From NCBI RefSeq assembly GCF_003970925.1, contig NZ_RWJF01000001.1, forward strand, positions 2,846,501 to 2,910,500: DNA of 64,000 bases. Reading direction: 5' to 3'. The position numbers and the translations under genes were made by a program. Shown here one piece after another: positions 46,173 to 55,089 of this stretch (position 1 is the stretch's first letter; every line of letters starts with the position of its first letter). The notes beneath the pieces are model-generated. The model had not been told where the DNA came from. It did not search any database and was given only the letters and a program-made list of their open reading frames with translations. This stretch comes from Sphingomonas ginkgonis. Its GTDB lineage: Bacteria; Pseudomonadota; Alphaproteobacteria; Sphingomonadales; Sphingomonadaceae.

Positions 46173-46843
46173 CAGTTGACCGGCAGGCAGTTCTCGCCCG
46201 CCACCTTGAGCGTCTGGCACGCGGCCCGCGCATCGGCCGAGGAGGCGGCGCCCGCGCGAAGACGGTAAACCGTCCCGCCGTTCACGGTGGCGGGGATGAC
46301 GATCTTGGTCATCGCCGCGATCGTCGGGAAGCGCGAGCTCAGCGCCTTCCAAGCGGCTTCCGCCTGGGCGGGACGAGCATAGGCGCCGAGCTGGATCACG
46401 CTGCCCGCGCCCCCCGCCGGCGGCGTGGCGACGACCTTCTCCGGCGCGTCGGTCGCGGGCGCCTTGGTCTCGTTCGGAGGCGTGGTCTGAGGCGTTGGCT
46501 GCGGTCGGGCGATCGGCGCCTCGGGAACAGCATTCAGGTCAAGCTGGCTGTCCTGGTCCTCACCCGCGCTGGTCGAGAAGGCGGTCACGCTGTCGCCAGC
46601 CACGTCGAGGCTGCCCTTGTCGTTCGAGGCGACCTTGTAGGGTCCGGGCTGCGCGCGGATCAGCTCGGGCGGGCCGCTGCCGTCGCGGTCGCGTGCGAGC
46701 CAGAACAGCGTCCCGGCGACGAGGCCGGCGCCGAGCAGCACGACCAGGATCGCCGCGAACATCTTGCGCGCCGAGAGGCCGCGAGGCTCGTCCTCGTCAT
46801 CGACCGCCGCCAGCCAGGGCAGTTCGCGTTCCTCGACGTTCAT
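46172..46843 (-). CDS. SPOR-domain membrane protein
   Basis: A 223-aa bitopic protein: cytoplasmic start, one transmembrane helix (about 26-49), an acidic/Pro-rich linker, and a C-terminal SPOR domain (VIQLGAYARPAQAEAAWKALSSRFP ... YRLRAGAASSADARAACQTLKVAGENC). SPOR domains bind denuded septal peptidoglycan, so a role at the division site is likely. It is coupled to nagZ. Confidence 0.88.
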   Translation of the reverse strand: MNVEERELPWLAAVDDEDEPRGLSARKMFAAILVVLLGAGLVAGTLFWLARDRDGSGPPELIRAQPGPYKVASNDKGSLDVAGDSVTAFSTSAGEDQDSQLDLNAVPEAPIARPQPTPQTTPPNETKAPATDAPEKVVATPPAGGAGSVIQLGAYARPAQAEAAWKALSSRFPTIAAMTKIVIPATVNGGTVYRLRAGAASSADARAACQTLKVAGENCLPVN

Positions 46844-46865
46844 TCCATCTCCCTCCCGGCCGGGC

Positions 46866-47654
46866 TCAATAGACGACCATGCAGGTTTGGCCAGCGGCCC
46901 TCAAGCGCTGGCAGATGACCAGCGACTGGGCTTGACTGTCCGTCCGCAGCTGGAGCCGCCAGAGAATGCGCTTCCCGACCTCGGGCGTGTTGGGGAGCAC
47001 GATCTTGGGCTTGCTTCCCAGATAGGGCCAGCGGGCGAGGATCGAGCGCCAGCTCTGGTCCGCCTGTTCCGCCGTCAGGTAGACGCCGAACTGGATCGCA
47101 CGGCCGGACGGACCGGCGCGCAGCGGGATGGGATAGAGCGGGACCGAGGCCGAGGGCGGCGGGACCTGCTGCTGTTCCTCGACCGCATCGTCAAACGCGG
47201 GACGGCTCGTGTCCGGCCGGGTCAGGGTCGCGGCGTGAGCCGGGCTGCGGCTGGGGCGCTGCGTCGCCGGGTGGGTGGCAGCCGGCGGCTGCGCCAATGG
47301 CGGCGACCCCTGGGTAACCGGCGCGGGGTTGAGCGGCGCGGGCACCAGCTCGGGCGCGGGGGCGATCGAGACCGGCTCCAGCGGGATGGTGGCTGAGGGT
47401 GGCGTTTGCCTCTCGGCGGATCGAGGCGCCACGCCGGCGGGCACGGCTTCGTCCCGCCGCGTGCCGAGCCAGTAGCCGGCGGCGGCGAAGGCCAGCAGGA
47501 GGACGAGAACAATGGCGATCCAGCCCGCCCGGCCACCCCGCTGCGCGGAACTGTCCCGTGCGGCAGCTCGCGGCGCTCCGCGCGCCGGCGCCGCCGACGC
47601 CTTCGTCGGCGTGTCGTCCAGCCAGGGCAGTCGGTCGGCCCGGCTGTCCGTCAT
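46866..47654 (-). CDS. Second SPOR-like membrane protein
   Basis: This 262-aa protein has the layout of its downstream neighbour: transmembrane helix (about 45-66), a long Pro/Ala-rich linker and a SPOR-like end (IQFGVYLTAEQADQSWRSILARWP ... WRLQLRTDSQAQSLVICQRLRAAGQTC). It is probably a tandem duplicate with a diverged domain. ATG at 47654 overlaps the argS stop (TGATG). A periplasmic peptidoglycan-binding role is inferred. Confidence 0.8.
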   Translation of the reverse strand: MTDSRADRLPWLDDTPTKASAAPARGAPRAAARDSSAQRGGRAGWIAIVLVLLLAFAAAGYWLGTRRDEAVPAGVAPRSAERQTPPSATIPLEPVSIAPAPELVPAPLNPAPVTQGSPPLAQPPAATHPATQRPSRSPAHAATLTRPDTSRPAFDDAVEEQQQVPPPSASVPLYPIPLRAGPSGRAIQFGVYLTAEQADQSWRSILARWPYLGSKPKIVLPNTPEVGKRILWRLQLRTDSQAQSLVICQRLRAAGQTCMVVY

Positions 47655-49387
47655 CAACGCATCTCCTGTGCGGCCTCCACGCCCATGATCGCGAGACCGG
47701 AGCGGATGATCTGCCCGATTCCACGCGCGAGTTCCAGCCGGGCTCGCGTTAAATCCCGGTTGTTTTCAAGCAGAAAACGCCTTTCCGGATCATCGTTGCC
47801 GCGATTCCACAGCGCGTGGAACTCGGCAGCCAGATCGTAGAGGTAAAAGGCGACGCGGTGCGGCTCGTGCGCCAGCGCGGCGGCCTCGATTACCCGGGGG
47901 AACTGTGCTGCCGTGCGGACCAGCGCCAGCTCCTCGGCGTCGAGCAGCGACAGGTCGGCGGCCTCGTCGAGCGACACGCCCGCCTCGGCCGCCTTGCGCT
48001 GGAGGGAGCAAATCCGGGCATGGGCGTACTGGACGTAGAAGACCGGATTGTCCTTCGACGCCTCGACCACTTTGGCAAAGTCGAAGTCGAGCATCGAATC
48101 GGTACGCTTGGTCAGCATCATGAAGCGGACCACATCCTTTCCGACCTCGCCGACCACGTCGGCCAGGGTGACGAAGGAGCCGGAGCGCTTCGACATCTTG
48201 ACCGGCTCGCCGGCGCGGAACAGGCGGACCATCTGGACCAGCTTGACGTCGAGATCGACCTTGCCGTCGGTTAGCGCGGTGACCGCCGCCTGGACCCGCT
48301 TGACCGTCCCGGCATGATCGGCGCCCCAGATGTTGACGAGATGGTCGGCGACCTCCGCCTTCTGCAGGTGATAGGCGGCGTCGGCGCCGAAATAGGTCCA
48401 GCTGCCGTCCGACTTCTTCATCGGCCGATCCTGGTCGTCGCCGAACCGCGAGGAGCGGAACAGGGTCAGCTCGACCGGCTCCCACTCGTCATGCTCGTCG
48501 AGGCTCTTGGGCCGCTCGAGCGCGCCCTCGTAGACCAGCTCCTTGGCGCGCAGCGTATCGAGTGCGCGGGCCGGCGCGCCCGACGCCTGGAGCTCGGCCT
48601 CCGACGCGAAGATGTCGTGGTGGATGCCGAGCAGCGACAGGTCATGGCGGATGAGGTGGAGCATCGCCGCCACGGTGCGCTGCTTGAACAAGGGCAGCCA
48701 TTCGGCTTCCGGGGCCTCGGCGTAGCGACCGCCGAACTCAGCGGCGAGCGCCACCCCTACCGGCCTCAGGTAGTCGCCGGGGTAGAGCCCTTCGGGGATT
48801 TCGCCGATCGTGTCTCCGAGCGCCTCGCGGTAGCGCAGGTGCGCGGAGCGGGCGAGCGTGTCGACCTGGCCGCCCGCGTCGTTGACATAATATTCCTTGA
48901 TGACACGGAAGCCGGCCGCCTCGAGCAGCTTGGCAAGGCTGTCTCCGACCACCGCGCCGCGGCAATGGCCCATGTGCATCGGGCCGGTCGGGTTGGCCGA
49001 GACATATTCGACGTTGACCCGCTCGTTGTTGCCGATCGTCGACAGGCCGTAGCGCTCGCCTTCCCGGACGATCGCCTCCAACTCCGACCGCCAGATCGCC
49101 GGGTCGAGGCGAAGATTGATGAAGCCGGGGCCGGCTATGTCGACGCCGACGACCCCGGGAAGAGCGGCGAGCTTCGGCTGGAGCAGCGCGGCGAGCGCGC
49201 GCGGGTTGGTCCCGGCGCCCTTGGCCAGCACCATCGCCGCGTTGGTCGCCAGGTCGCCATGCGAGGGGTCCCTCGGCGGCTCGACCGCGACTGCGCGGCG
49301 CGCCAGCCCGGCGGGCAGCGCGCCCTCGGCTTCGAGGCTGTCGAGCACTTCGGCAAGAAGCGCGGAATAACAGGCGTAGAGGCTCAC
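47654..49387 (-). CDS. argS: Arginyl-tRNA synthetase
   Basis: ArgS (577 aa), class I. It has the N-terminal Add-1 tRNA-binding domain, the HIGH-type motif SANPTGPMHMGHCRG, the KMSK-type loop KMSKRSGSF and a C-terminal anticodon-binding DALR domain (LARGIGQIIRSGLAIMGVEA). GTG start at 49387. It leads a series argS-SPOR-SPOR-nagZ linked by overlapping or near-adjacent codons. Confidence 0.97.
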   Translation of the reverse strand: MSLYACYSALLAEVLDSLEAEGALPAGLARRAVAVEPPRDPSHGDLATNAAMVLAKGAGTNPRALAALLQPKLAALPGVVGVDIAGPGFINLRLDPAIWRSELEAIVREGERYGLSTIGNNERVNVEYVSANPTGPMHMGHCRGAVVGDSLAKLLEAAGFRVIKEYYVNDAGGQVDTLARSAHLRYREALGDTIGEIPEGLYPGDYLRPVGVALAAEFGGRYAEAPEAEWLPLFKQRTVAAMLHLIRHDLSLLGIHHDIFASEAELQASGAPARALDTLRAKELVYEGALERPKSLDEHDEWEPVELTLFRSSRFGDDQDRPMKKSDGSWTYFGADAAYHLQKAEVADHLVNIWGADHAGTVKRVQAAVTALTDGKVDLDVKLVQMVRLFRAGEPVKMSKRSGSFVTLADVVGEVGKDVVRFMMLTKRTDSMLDFDFAKVVEASKDNPVFYVQYAHARICSLQRKAAEAGVSLDEAADLSLLDAEELALVRTAAQFPRVIEAAALAHEPHRVAFYLYDLAAEFHALWNRGNDDPERRFLLENNRDLTRARLELARGIGQIIRSGLAIMGVEAAQEMR

Positions 49388-49433
49388 TTCGGCTCACCAG
49401 GGTTGCGGGAAAGCGGCGCCCTTAGCCGATCTT

Positions 49434-49453
49434 CCCGCTCCTGCGAAGGCGGG
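49434..49453. repeat. Short REP-like hairpin
   Basis: CCCGC and GCGGG flank CTCCTGCGAA/G between DUF1501 and argS. It resembles the CCCGCGAAxGCGGG-type palindromes scattered in sphingomonad genomes, but only one degenerate copy is seen here. It may also terminate the DUF1501 transcript. Confidence 0.3.
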
Positions 49454-49462
49454 CGTGCCGCG

Positions 49463-50602
49463 TCAGGCGATCATCCGCGCGGTGAGCGGTTTTGGCGACG
49501 TCTCCGGGAACAGCGTCGCGCCGAGCCGCGTGCCGTCCTGCCTGTAGTGCTGGGCAAGCACGGTCGCGATCAGCGCGTCGAGGTCGGTCGTCGGCCGGAC
49601 GTCGCGGTTCTCGTAGAGCGCCGCCGGGGCGAGGCCCGGCCAGTCGCCATAGACCCGCCCGCCGGCCAGCGCACCGCCCATCAGCAGCGCCGCCGAGCCG
49701 GTCCCATGATCGGTCCCGTTGGTGCCGTTGATGCGCGCGGTTCGGCCGAACTCGGTGGCGACGATCACCAGCGTGCTGCCCCAGTCGGCGCCGAGCCCGT
49801 CGCGATAGGCGGCGAGCAGCGCGTCGAGGTTCTTGAGCTGGTTGTTGAGCCGCGCGTTCTGCGCGCTGTGGGTGTCCCAGCCGTCGGTCTCGATCATCCC
49901 GATCCGCGAGCCGCCCGGGCCGGCCATCATCTTCGCCGCCAGCATTCCGGCCGCGCCGGCGCCCTTGACGTCGGTCAGGCTGCCCGCCTCGTGGCGAGCC
50001 TCGAGCGCCGCGTTCCACAGCGGCCCCAGCTGGTGGTCCGCCGCATAGAGCTCGCCGACCCGCATCATCAGGTCCTGCGCCGGCGCCGGCAGCCCGGACG
50101 GGGCGAAACTGCTCACCCGCGCCGACCCGCGGAGCGCGGCGGGAACGGTCGGCGAGAAGGCGATCGCGCGAGGATCGGCGGCCATCGTTTTGACCAGCCG
50201 GTTCATCCAGCCGTCGCTCAGCCGGTAGGGCAGCGAGCCCCCGGTCTCGAGCACGTTCTGGCCGTCGAAATGCGAGCGGTCGCGATAGGGCGAGGCGACG
50301 GCGGTGACGAAGGCCGCCTGGCGAGCCGCGAACATCCTGCCGGTCTCGACCAGCGCCGGGTGGAGCGTGAAGGTCGAGTCAAGCTTGATCCCGCTGGCGA
50401 GCGGCTGCGCCAGCTCGCCGCGGGTGGCGGCGAACGCCGGGTCGCCGGTCGGCGCGACGATCGACAGGCCGTCGGCGGCGCCGCGCTGGATGATGAAGAG
50501 GAAGCGCCGGTCGGTGGCGGCCTGGGCGAAGGCGAGCTTGGGCGCGAACAGGGCCGAGGCGCCGACCGCGCCGCCGAGCTGGAGGAAGGAACGACGGTCC
50601 AT
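49463..50602 (-). CDS. DUF1501 protein with Tat signal
   Basis: A 379-aa protein starting MDRRSFLQLGGAVGASALF, a clear twin-arginine signal. The body matches DUF1501 (alkaline-phosphatase/sulfatase-like superfamily): FLFIIQRGAADGLSIVAP, SHFDGQNVLETG, ETDGWDTHSAQNARLN, VIVATEFGRTARINGTNGTDHGTG, with His/Asp residues that could bind metal. It should be exported folded. It follows DUF1800 by 6 bp, the usual genetic pairing; function is unknown. Confidence 0.9.
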   Translation of the reverse strand: MDRRSFLQLGGAVGASALFAPKLAFAQAATDRRFLFIIQRGAADGLSIVAPTGDPAFAATRGELAQPLASGIKLDSTFTLHPALVETGRMFAARQAAFVTAVASPYRDRSHFDGQNVLETGGSLPYRLSDGWMNRLVKTMAADPRAIAFSPTVPAALRGSARVSSFAPSGLPAPAQDLMMRVGELYAADHQLGPLWNAALEARHEAGSLTDVKGAGAAGMLAAKMMAGPGGSRIGMIETDGWDTHSAQNARLNNQLKNLDALLAAYRDGLGADWGSTLVIVATEFGRTARINGTNGTDHGTGSAALLMGGALAGGRVYGDWPGLAPAALYENRDVRPTTDLDALIATVLAQHYRQDGTRLGATLFPETSPKPLTARMIA

Positions 50603-50608
50603 GACTTG

Positions 50609-52099
50609 CTACCTCCGGAGGAATTCGGGGCTGACCAGCATCAGCGCGAGACCGGTCTGCGGGCTTTCGGCCCGCGAAATGGCGGTGGCGGTCGCCGGCG
50701 TCAGGCTGGCGCCGAGGATATGTGGCGCAAGCGCTCGGGCGTCGATGCCGGTGTTCGCCTGCGCGATCCGCTGCGCCGCCTCGACCCGGCGGACCAGCGC
50801 GTCGGGGGCCGCCCAGCTCGCCGCGATGTCGTCGTAGCCGGCGGGCGAGCCCGGCCGCCAGACCGGCTGGCCGAGCTGCTGGAGGAGCGAGACGACCATC
50901 TCGGGCTTGACCTGGTCGGTCGACACCGCGCGGAGCGAGGCGACGGTCCAGTCCCACGGCGTCCGGAACTTGCGGTTCTCAGGGCTCCACGCCTCGGGCG
51001 ACGCGATCAGCGCGCGGTAGACGGTGGGGAGGTCGCCACGGCTCTTCAGAAAGGCCTTCTCGATCCGGGCGACCATCGCCGGCGGCGGATTGTCGGCGGC
51101 GAAATGGCGCGCGAGCTTGGTCGCGATATGGTGCGCGGTCGCGGGGTGGACCGACACGTCCTCGAGCACCGCAAGCGTCTGCGCCTCGCCGTCCTCGGGA
51201 TAGGTCTTCCCCATGATCGTCCGCGCGCCCGGCTCGTGGAATGCCTCGGCGAAGACGAAGGAGCCCGGCGGCCCCTGTAGAAAGCGCTGGTTGGGATTGA
51301 GTCCGGCCACGCTCCACCCGGTGAGCGCCCGGGCGAATTCGGTGACGTCGGCCTGGGTGTAGCCGCTGCGCACCCCGAGCGTGTGGAGCTCGAGGATTTC
51401 GCGCGCGAGATTTTCGTTGAGGCCGCGGGTCTTACCGTTGCGCCCGACGCGCCCGCCGACCTGGCTGTTGGGCCCGATCGAGCCCGCCTGGTCGAGATAG
51501 AAGAGCATCGCGGGATGCTGTTCGACCGCCAGCACCATGTCGGCGAAGCGCTTGTCGAGATTGGGGCGGATCGCCTCGAACTCGAGCAGCCCGGCAAAGC
51601 CGAGGTTCTTTTCGCCCTGCGCCGAAACCGCGAAGTGGTTGGCCCAGAAATGCGCCATCCGCTCCATGAAGGGCGAATTGCTGTTGAGCGCGGCATCGGT
51701 ACGGGCGCCGACCAGGCGCAGGTAGATCTCGCGTTCTTCCGAGCGGGCGGCCTTGAGCGCTTCCGGCTGCTTCGGCCTGGCAGCGTCCATCTGCGCCGGG
51801 CCTGGAGCTGCCGGCTGTGATCCAGCAGGAAGCGAGGACATGATGTCGGCGCCGGTCGCCATGGACGCGGGCATGACCTTGGCGGGGCCCAGCAGCCCTT
51901 CGCTCTTCAGTTCGCGCCGTTCCTGGCGATAATCGAGGATGGCCTGGACCACGCCCGCCCGGCTCGGCAGATCGGCGGCCGGCTGCGGCACCGCGCCGAT
52001 CTGCGCCTCGACCCAGCCGCGGGGATCGTTCCCCCCGCCCCGGCCGTCTCCCCGCGCACCCATTCCGAACCGGTTTTCGGCGAAGCTGAGGTCGGCCAC
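50609..52099 (-). CDS. DUF1800 protein
   Basis: The 496-aa protein has family landmarks: ENRFGMGARG at the start, MERMAHFWANHFAVS, NENLAREILELHTLGV, TQADVTEFARALTGWSV and PEFLRR at the end. The GTG at 52099 is preferred because GGAAGG lies at good spacing; a TTG start at 52129 has none. It has no obvious signal and may be exported with the Tat-targeted DUF1501 partner encoded next to it (inference). Function unknown. Confidence 0.88.
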   Translation of the reverse strand: MADLSFAENRFGMGARGDGRGGGNDPRGWVEAQIGAVPQPAADLPSRAGVVQAILDYRQERRELKSEGLLGPAKVMPASMATGADIMSSLPAGSQPAAPGPAQMDAARPKQPEALKAARSEEREIYLRLVGARTDAALNSNSPFMERMAHFWANHFAVSAQGEKNLGFAGLLEFEAIRPNLDKRFADMVLAVEQHPAMLFYLDQAGSIGPNSQVGGRVGRNGKTRGLNENLAREILELHTLGVRSGYTQADVTEFARALTGWSVAGLNPNQRFLQGPPGSFVFAEAFHEPGARTIMGKTYPEDGEAQTLAVLEDVSVHPATAHHIATKLARHFAADNPPPAMVARIEKAFLKSRGDLPTVYRALIASPEAWSPENRKFRTPWDWTVASLRAVSTDQVKPEMVVSLLQQLGQPVWRPGSPAGYDDIAASWAAPDALVRRVEAAQRIAQANTGIDARALAPHILGASLTPATATAISRAESPQTGLALMLVSPEFLRR

Positions 52100-52188
52100 T
52101 TGATCATCCTTCCCGGCGAGAAAGACCAAGGCTGCGCCTCACCGGGTGAACCTCGGATTACCCTACGTAATCGTCATCTTTCGACCAG

Positions 52189-53352
52189 CTAGAAGCGGTC
52201 GGGCAGGCATACCGGGCCTACCAGTTCCTCGTGCCGGGCAATGGCGAAGGGATCCGTCATACCCGCGACATAGTCGCCGACCTGCCTCGCCGCGGCGAGC
52301 GGATCGTCGATCTCGCGATGCCAGCTTTCGGGGAGCAGCCGGGGATTATCCAGATAGGCGGCGGCGAGGTTGCCAACGACGCGCTGCGCCTCGAACCGGA
52401 CCGGCTGCAGCGGCGGCGCATTGTAGAGGTTGGCGTAGAGAAAGCGCTTCAGTTCGCGCTCTTCCTCCGCCAGCGCGGCCGAGAAGCCCGCGAGCGCCCG
52501 GCCTGCGGCGCGGACCTCGGCGAGCGTCGCGACCCCGGCGTCGGAGACCCGGCGGCGGGTCTCGTCGATAAGGTCGCCGACCATCGTCCCGATCTGGTCG
52601 CGGACGAGCGCGCGCAGCTTGCGTTCGGTCGACAGGCCGGGATGGCGCTGCTCGATCGTGGTCCAGTGCCGCGCCACCAAGGGCACCGCCAGCAGCGCGT
52701 CGAGCGACAGCACGCCGGAGCGCAGCCCATCGTCGATGTCGTGATTGTCATAGGCGATGTCGTCGGCGAGCGCGGCGACCTGCGCCTCGAGGCTGGCATA
52801 GCTGGCGAGCTCGAGACCGATCTCCCGGTCGGCCTCGGCCAGCGCCCAGCCGGGTTCGAGCACCGGCCCGTTGTGCTTGGCGAGGCCCTCGAGCGTTTCC
52901 CAGCTGAGATTGAGGCCGTCGAACGCCGGATAGGTCTGCTCGAGCCGGGTCAGCAGACGAAGTGTATGGCCGTTGTGGTCGAACCCGCCGACTGACGCGA
53001 TTGCCGCGCTCAGCGCGTCCTCCCCGGCATGGCCGAACGGCGGGTGGCCGAGGTCGTGCGCGAGGCAGAGCGCTTCGGTCAGGTCCTCGTTGAGTCCGAG
53101 CACGCGGGCGATCGTCCTCCCGATCTGCGCCACCTCGATCGAGTGGGTCAGCCGGACCCGAAAATGGTCGCCGTCGGGCGCTACGAACACCTGGGTCTTG
53201 TGGCGGAGCCGGCGGAACGCAACCGAGTGGACGATCCGGTCGCGGTCGCGCTGGAACAGGTCGCGTGGGCCGCGGGGGCCGGACTGTGGTTCGGGATGAA
53301 CCCGCCCGCGCGATCGCGACGGCAACGCCGCGAGGGCGGAAAGGCTGGTCAT
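52189..53352 (-). CDS. dgt: Deoxyguanosinetriphosphate triphosphohydrolase-like protein
   Basis: A 387-aa HD-domain dNTPase: FRRLRHKTQVFV, RLTHSIEVAQIGRTIAR, LAHDLGHPPFGHAGEDAL (HD motif) and DDIAYDNHDIDDGL. It hydrolyses dNTPs to nucleoside and triphosphate. ATG overlaps the stop of the TPR-SPOR gene (ATGA). In many alphaproteobacteria dgt directly precedes argS; here the DUF1800/DUF1501 pair intervenes. Confidence 0.94.
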   Translation of the reverse strand: MTSLSALAALPSRSRGRVHPEPQSGPRGPRDLFQRDRDRIVHSVAFRRLRHKTQVFVAPDGDHFRVRLTHSIEVAQIGRTIARVLGLNEDLTEALCLAHDLGHPPFGHAGEDALSAAIASVGGFDHNGHTLRLLTRLEQTYPAFDGLNLSWETLEGLAKHNGPVLEPGWALAEADREIGLELASYASLEAQVAALADDIAYDNHDIDDGLRSGVLSLDALLAVPLVARHWTTIEQRHPGLSTERKLRALVRDQIGTMVGDLIDETRRRVSDAGVATLAEVRAAGRALAGFSAALAEEERELKRFLYANLYNAPPLQPVRFEAQRVVGNLAAAYLDNPRLLPESWHREIDDPLAAARQVGDYVAGMTDPFAIARHEELVGPVCLPDRF

Positions 53353-54641
53353 GGATTGAGCTTGCGAACCATCTGTCCCTGATCGTTGCTCCAGCTAAAG
53401 CCGGGGATGCGAGACGCTTCAAGCTCCTCGGTGAAAATCTGCACGTCCTCGCGGCTCTTGAAGGGACCAATCAGCAGCCGGCTGCGGGGGCCGTCGGTGC
53501 TAACCCAGGGGGAAATGCCCTTGAACAAATCCGGATCCTGGCGGGTGATCCGATCAAACTGAACGCCGAGCGCCTGCTCGTTCGGCCCGCTGGCCAGCTG
53601 AATCCATAGCTTGCGCTGGAGTTGCGCAGCGACACCGGACGAGGCCGGCGGAGACGTTAAAGCCGGCGGAGACCGGACCGGCGAGGGCAGCGGGGTCACG
53701 GTTGCCACCTGCGTCGGGCCGAACGCTGGGGCGGGCGGCGGACCTGCGGCCGGCGGAGCAGCCGACGCGGTCGCATTCAGCCAGCTGTCGATCCCGGCCA
53801 GTCGATCGCTGTCCGACTGCGTGGAACGGGGAACGGGCGGCACACTGGCCAGCGCGGTGCCGCTCGAAGCCTGGTCACTACCCGGGAAATCCCCCAGCAG
53901 GACCGCGGCCGCCTTGGCCCCGGGGGTCAAACCGGCGAGCCGTCCCATGAACGGCGCCAGGCTCCCCGCCATGCCCGGCATCGCGCTGTTGACCGCCGCG
54001 GCAGCCCCGGCGGGATCACCAGTCAGCGCCAGCACGAACGCGCGCGCGCGAAGGGCGGCCGGGTCGCGGCGCCCCAGCAGCGGATCGAGCGCGGCGAGCG
54101 CCTCGGCGCGGCGGCCACTGATCGCCAGGCTGAGGGCCAGCCGGCGCCGCGCTTCGTTGGGATTGCTGCCGGTCAGCGCGATCCGATAGTCGTTCTGGGC
54201 CGCGGGCTGGCGCCCGAGAAGGTCGTAGGCTTCTCCGCGGTCGAGGGCGAAGCTTTGGACGGCGGCTCCCAGCTGTTGTGCCCGGGTGAAGTAGGACAGC
54301 GCGCGATCCGCCTCGCCAAGCGCGCAGAGCGCGGCGCCCATACCGATCTTGGGGACGGGGCTGGTCGGGTAGACTTCCTCGGCACGGCCGAAGAAGCCGA
54401 GCGCCGCCTGGGCGTCGCCAACGTCGAGCGAGGCGCGCCCGGCACCGACCAGCGCGTCGAAGTTGCGCGGATTGATGGCGAGCAGCCGCACCTCGCGGGC
54501 CAGCTTCGCCTCCGGAGACTCATATTGCCCCGGCAGGGGCGCAGATGGCGGCGGCGGCGTGTCGCCGCCGATATATTGCGCCGCAGCCGCGCCGGGCACC
54601 AACAGCACCGTGGCGGCAGACGCCAAGCATTTCCGGAACAT
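53349..54641 (-). CDS. TPR and SPOR domain periplasmic protein
   Basis: A 430-aa protein with a signal peptide (cut after AAAAQ), TPR-like repeats (LAINPRNFDALVGAGRASLDVGDAQAALGFFGRAEEVYPTSP and following, about 45-180), a Pro/Ala-rich linker and a C-terminal SPOR domain (LWIQLASGPNEQALGVQFDRI ... RLLIGPFKSREDVQIFTEELEASRI). It likely binds septal peptidoglycan and scaffolds partners. GGGGAGG precedes the ATG at 54641. It is coupled to dgt and is the third SPOR protein of this cluster. Confidence 0.87.
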   Translation of the reverse strand: MFRKCLASAATVLLVPGAAAAQYIGGDTPPPPSAPLPGQYESPEAKLAREVRLLAINPRNFDALVGAGRASLDVGDAQAALGFFGRAEEVYPTSPVPKIGMGAALCALGEADRALSYFTRAQQLGAAVQSFALDRGEAYDLLGRQPAAQNDYRIALTGSNPNEARRRLALSLAISGRRAEALAALDPLLGRRDPAALRARAFVLALTGDPAGAAAAVNSAMPGMAGSLAPFMGRLAGLTPGAKAAAVLLGDFPGSDQASSGTALASVPPVPRSTQSDSDRLAGIDSWLNATASAAPPAAGPPPAPAFGPTQVATVTPLPSPVRSPPALTSPPASSGVAAQLQRKLWIQLASGPNEQALGVQFDRITRQDPDLFKGISPWVSTDGPRSRLLIGPFKSREDVQIFTEELEASRIPGFSWSNDQGQMVRKLNP

Positions 54642-54833
54642 CGTCCTCCCCTTGCTTCTCGCTAGCTGACTGGAAGCTTGCTGGAAGCCGATAGCGAGGA
54701 AGTTCACGGCGGCGCGTTGTCACGGCACGGCGAACCGTTCGCCCGTCCGAAGAGGCTTGCGCACCCGCGCCAAGGCTTTAAGGACGCTGCGACTGCCAAG
54801 CGGCGGGCCCCTGCCCGCGGCTTCAGCCGATCA

Positions 54834-54907
54834 GGCCCGATGGCGGAGTGGTTACGCAGAGGACTGCAAATCCTTGCACGCCGGTTCGATTCCGGCTCGG
54901 GCCTCCA
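54834..54907 (+). tRNA. tRNA-Cys (GCA)
   Basis: A complete cloverleaf: acceptor GGCCCGA/TCGGGCC, D stem GCG/CGC, anticodon stem GAGGA/TCCTT with loop CTGCAAA (anticodon GCA), T stem GCCGG/CCGGC with loop TTCGATT, discriminator T and encoded CCA. It sits alone between the TPR-SPOR gene and the deacetylase gene. Confidence 0.97.
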
Positions 54908-55089
54908 CTCCCGGCAAGCTCATACCTGGCCCCGACGGCATGCCGCGTATTCTGTAGGCGACAGGAGCGTGGCCTGACGAAGCGCAGAAACGTTCAAAAC
55001 AGAATTTTGCAGGGCGAGTCAGCGGAGCCTTAACCAAAGCGACGGCAGGGTCAGGATCGAACCTATTTGAGCCAAGGTAATTGCCTCCC

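Noticed and set aside
48314..51280. A 988-codon open frame on the plus strand
   Set aside because: It is antisense to argS, DUF1501 and DUF1800, spans several real genes, and encodes a low-complexity Arg/Gly/Val-rich product with no domain: a GC-rich codon shadow.
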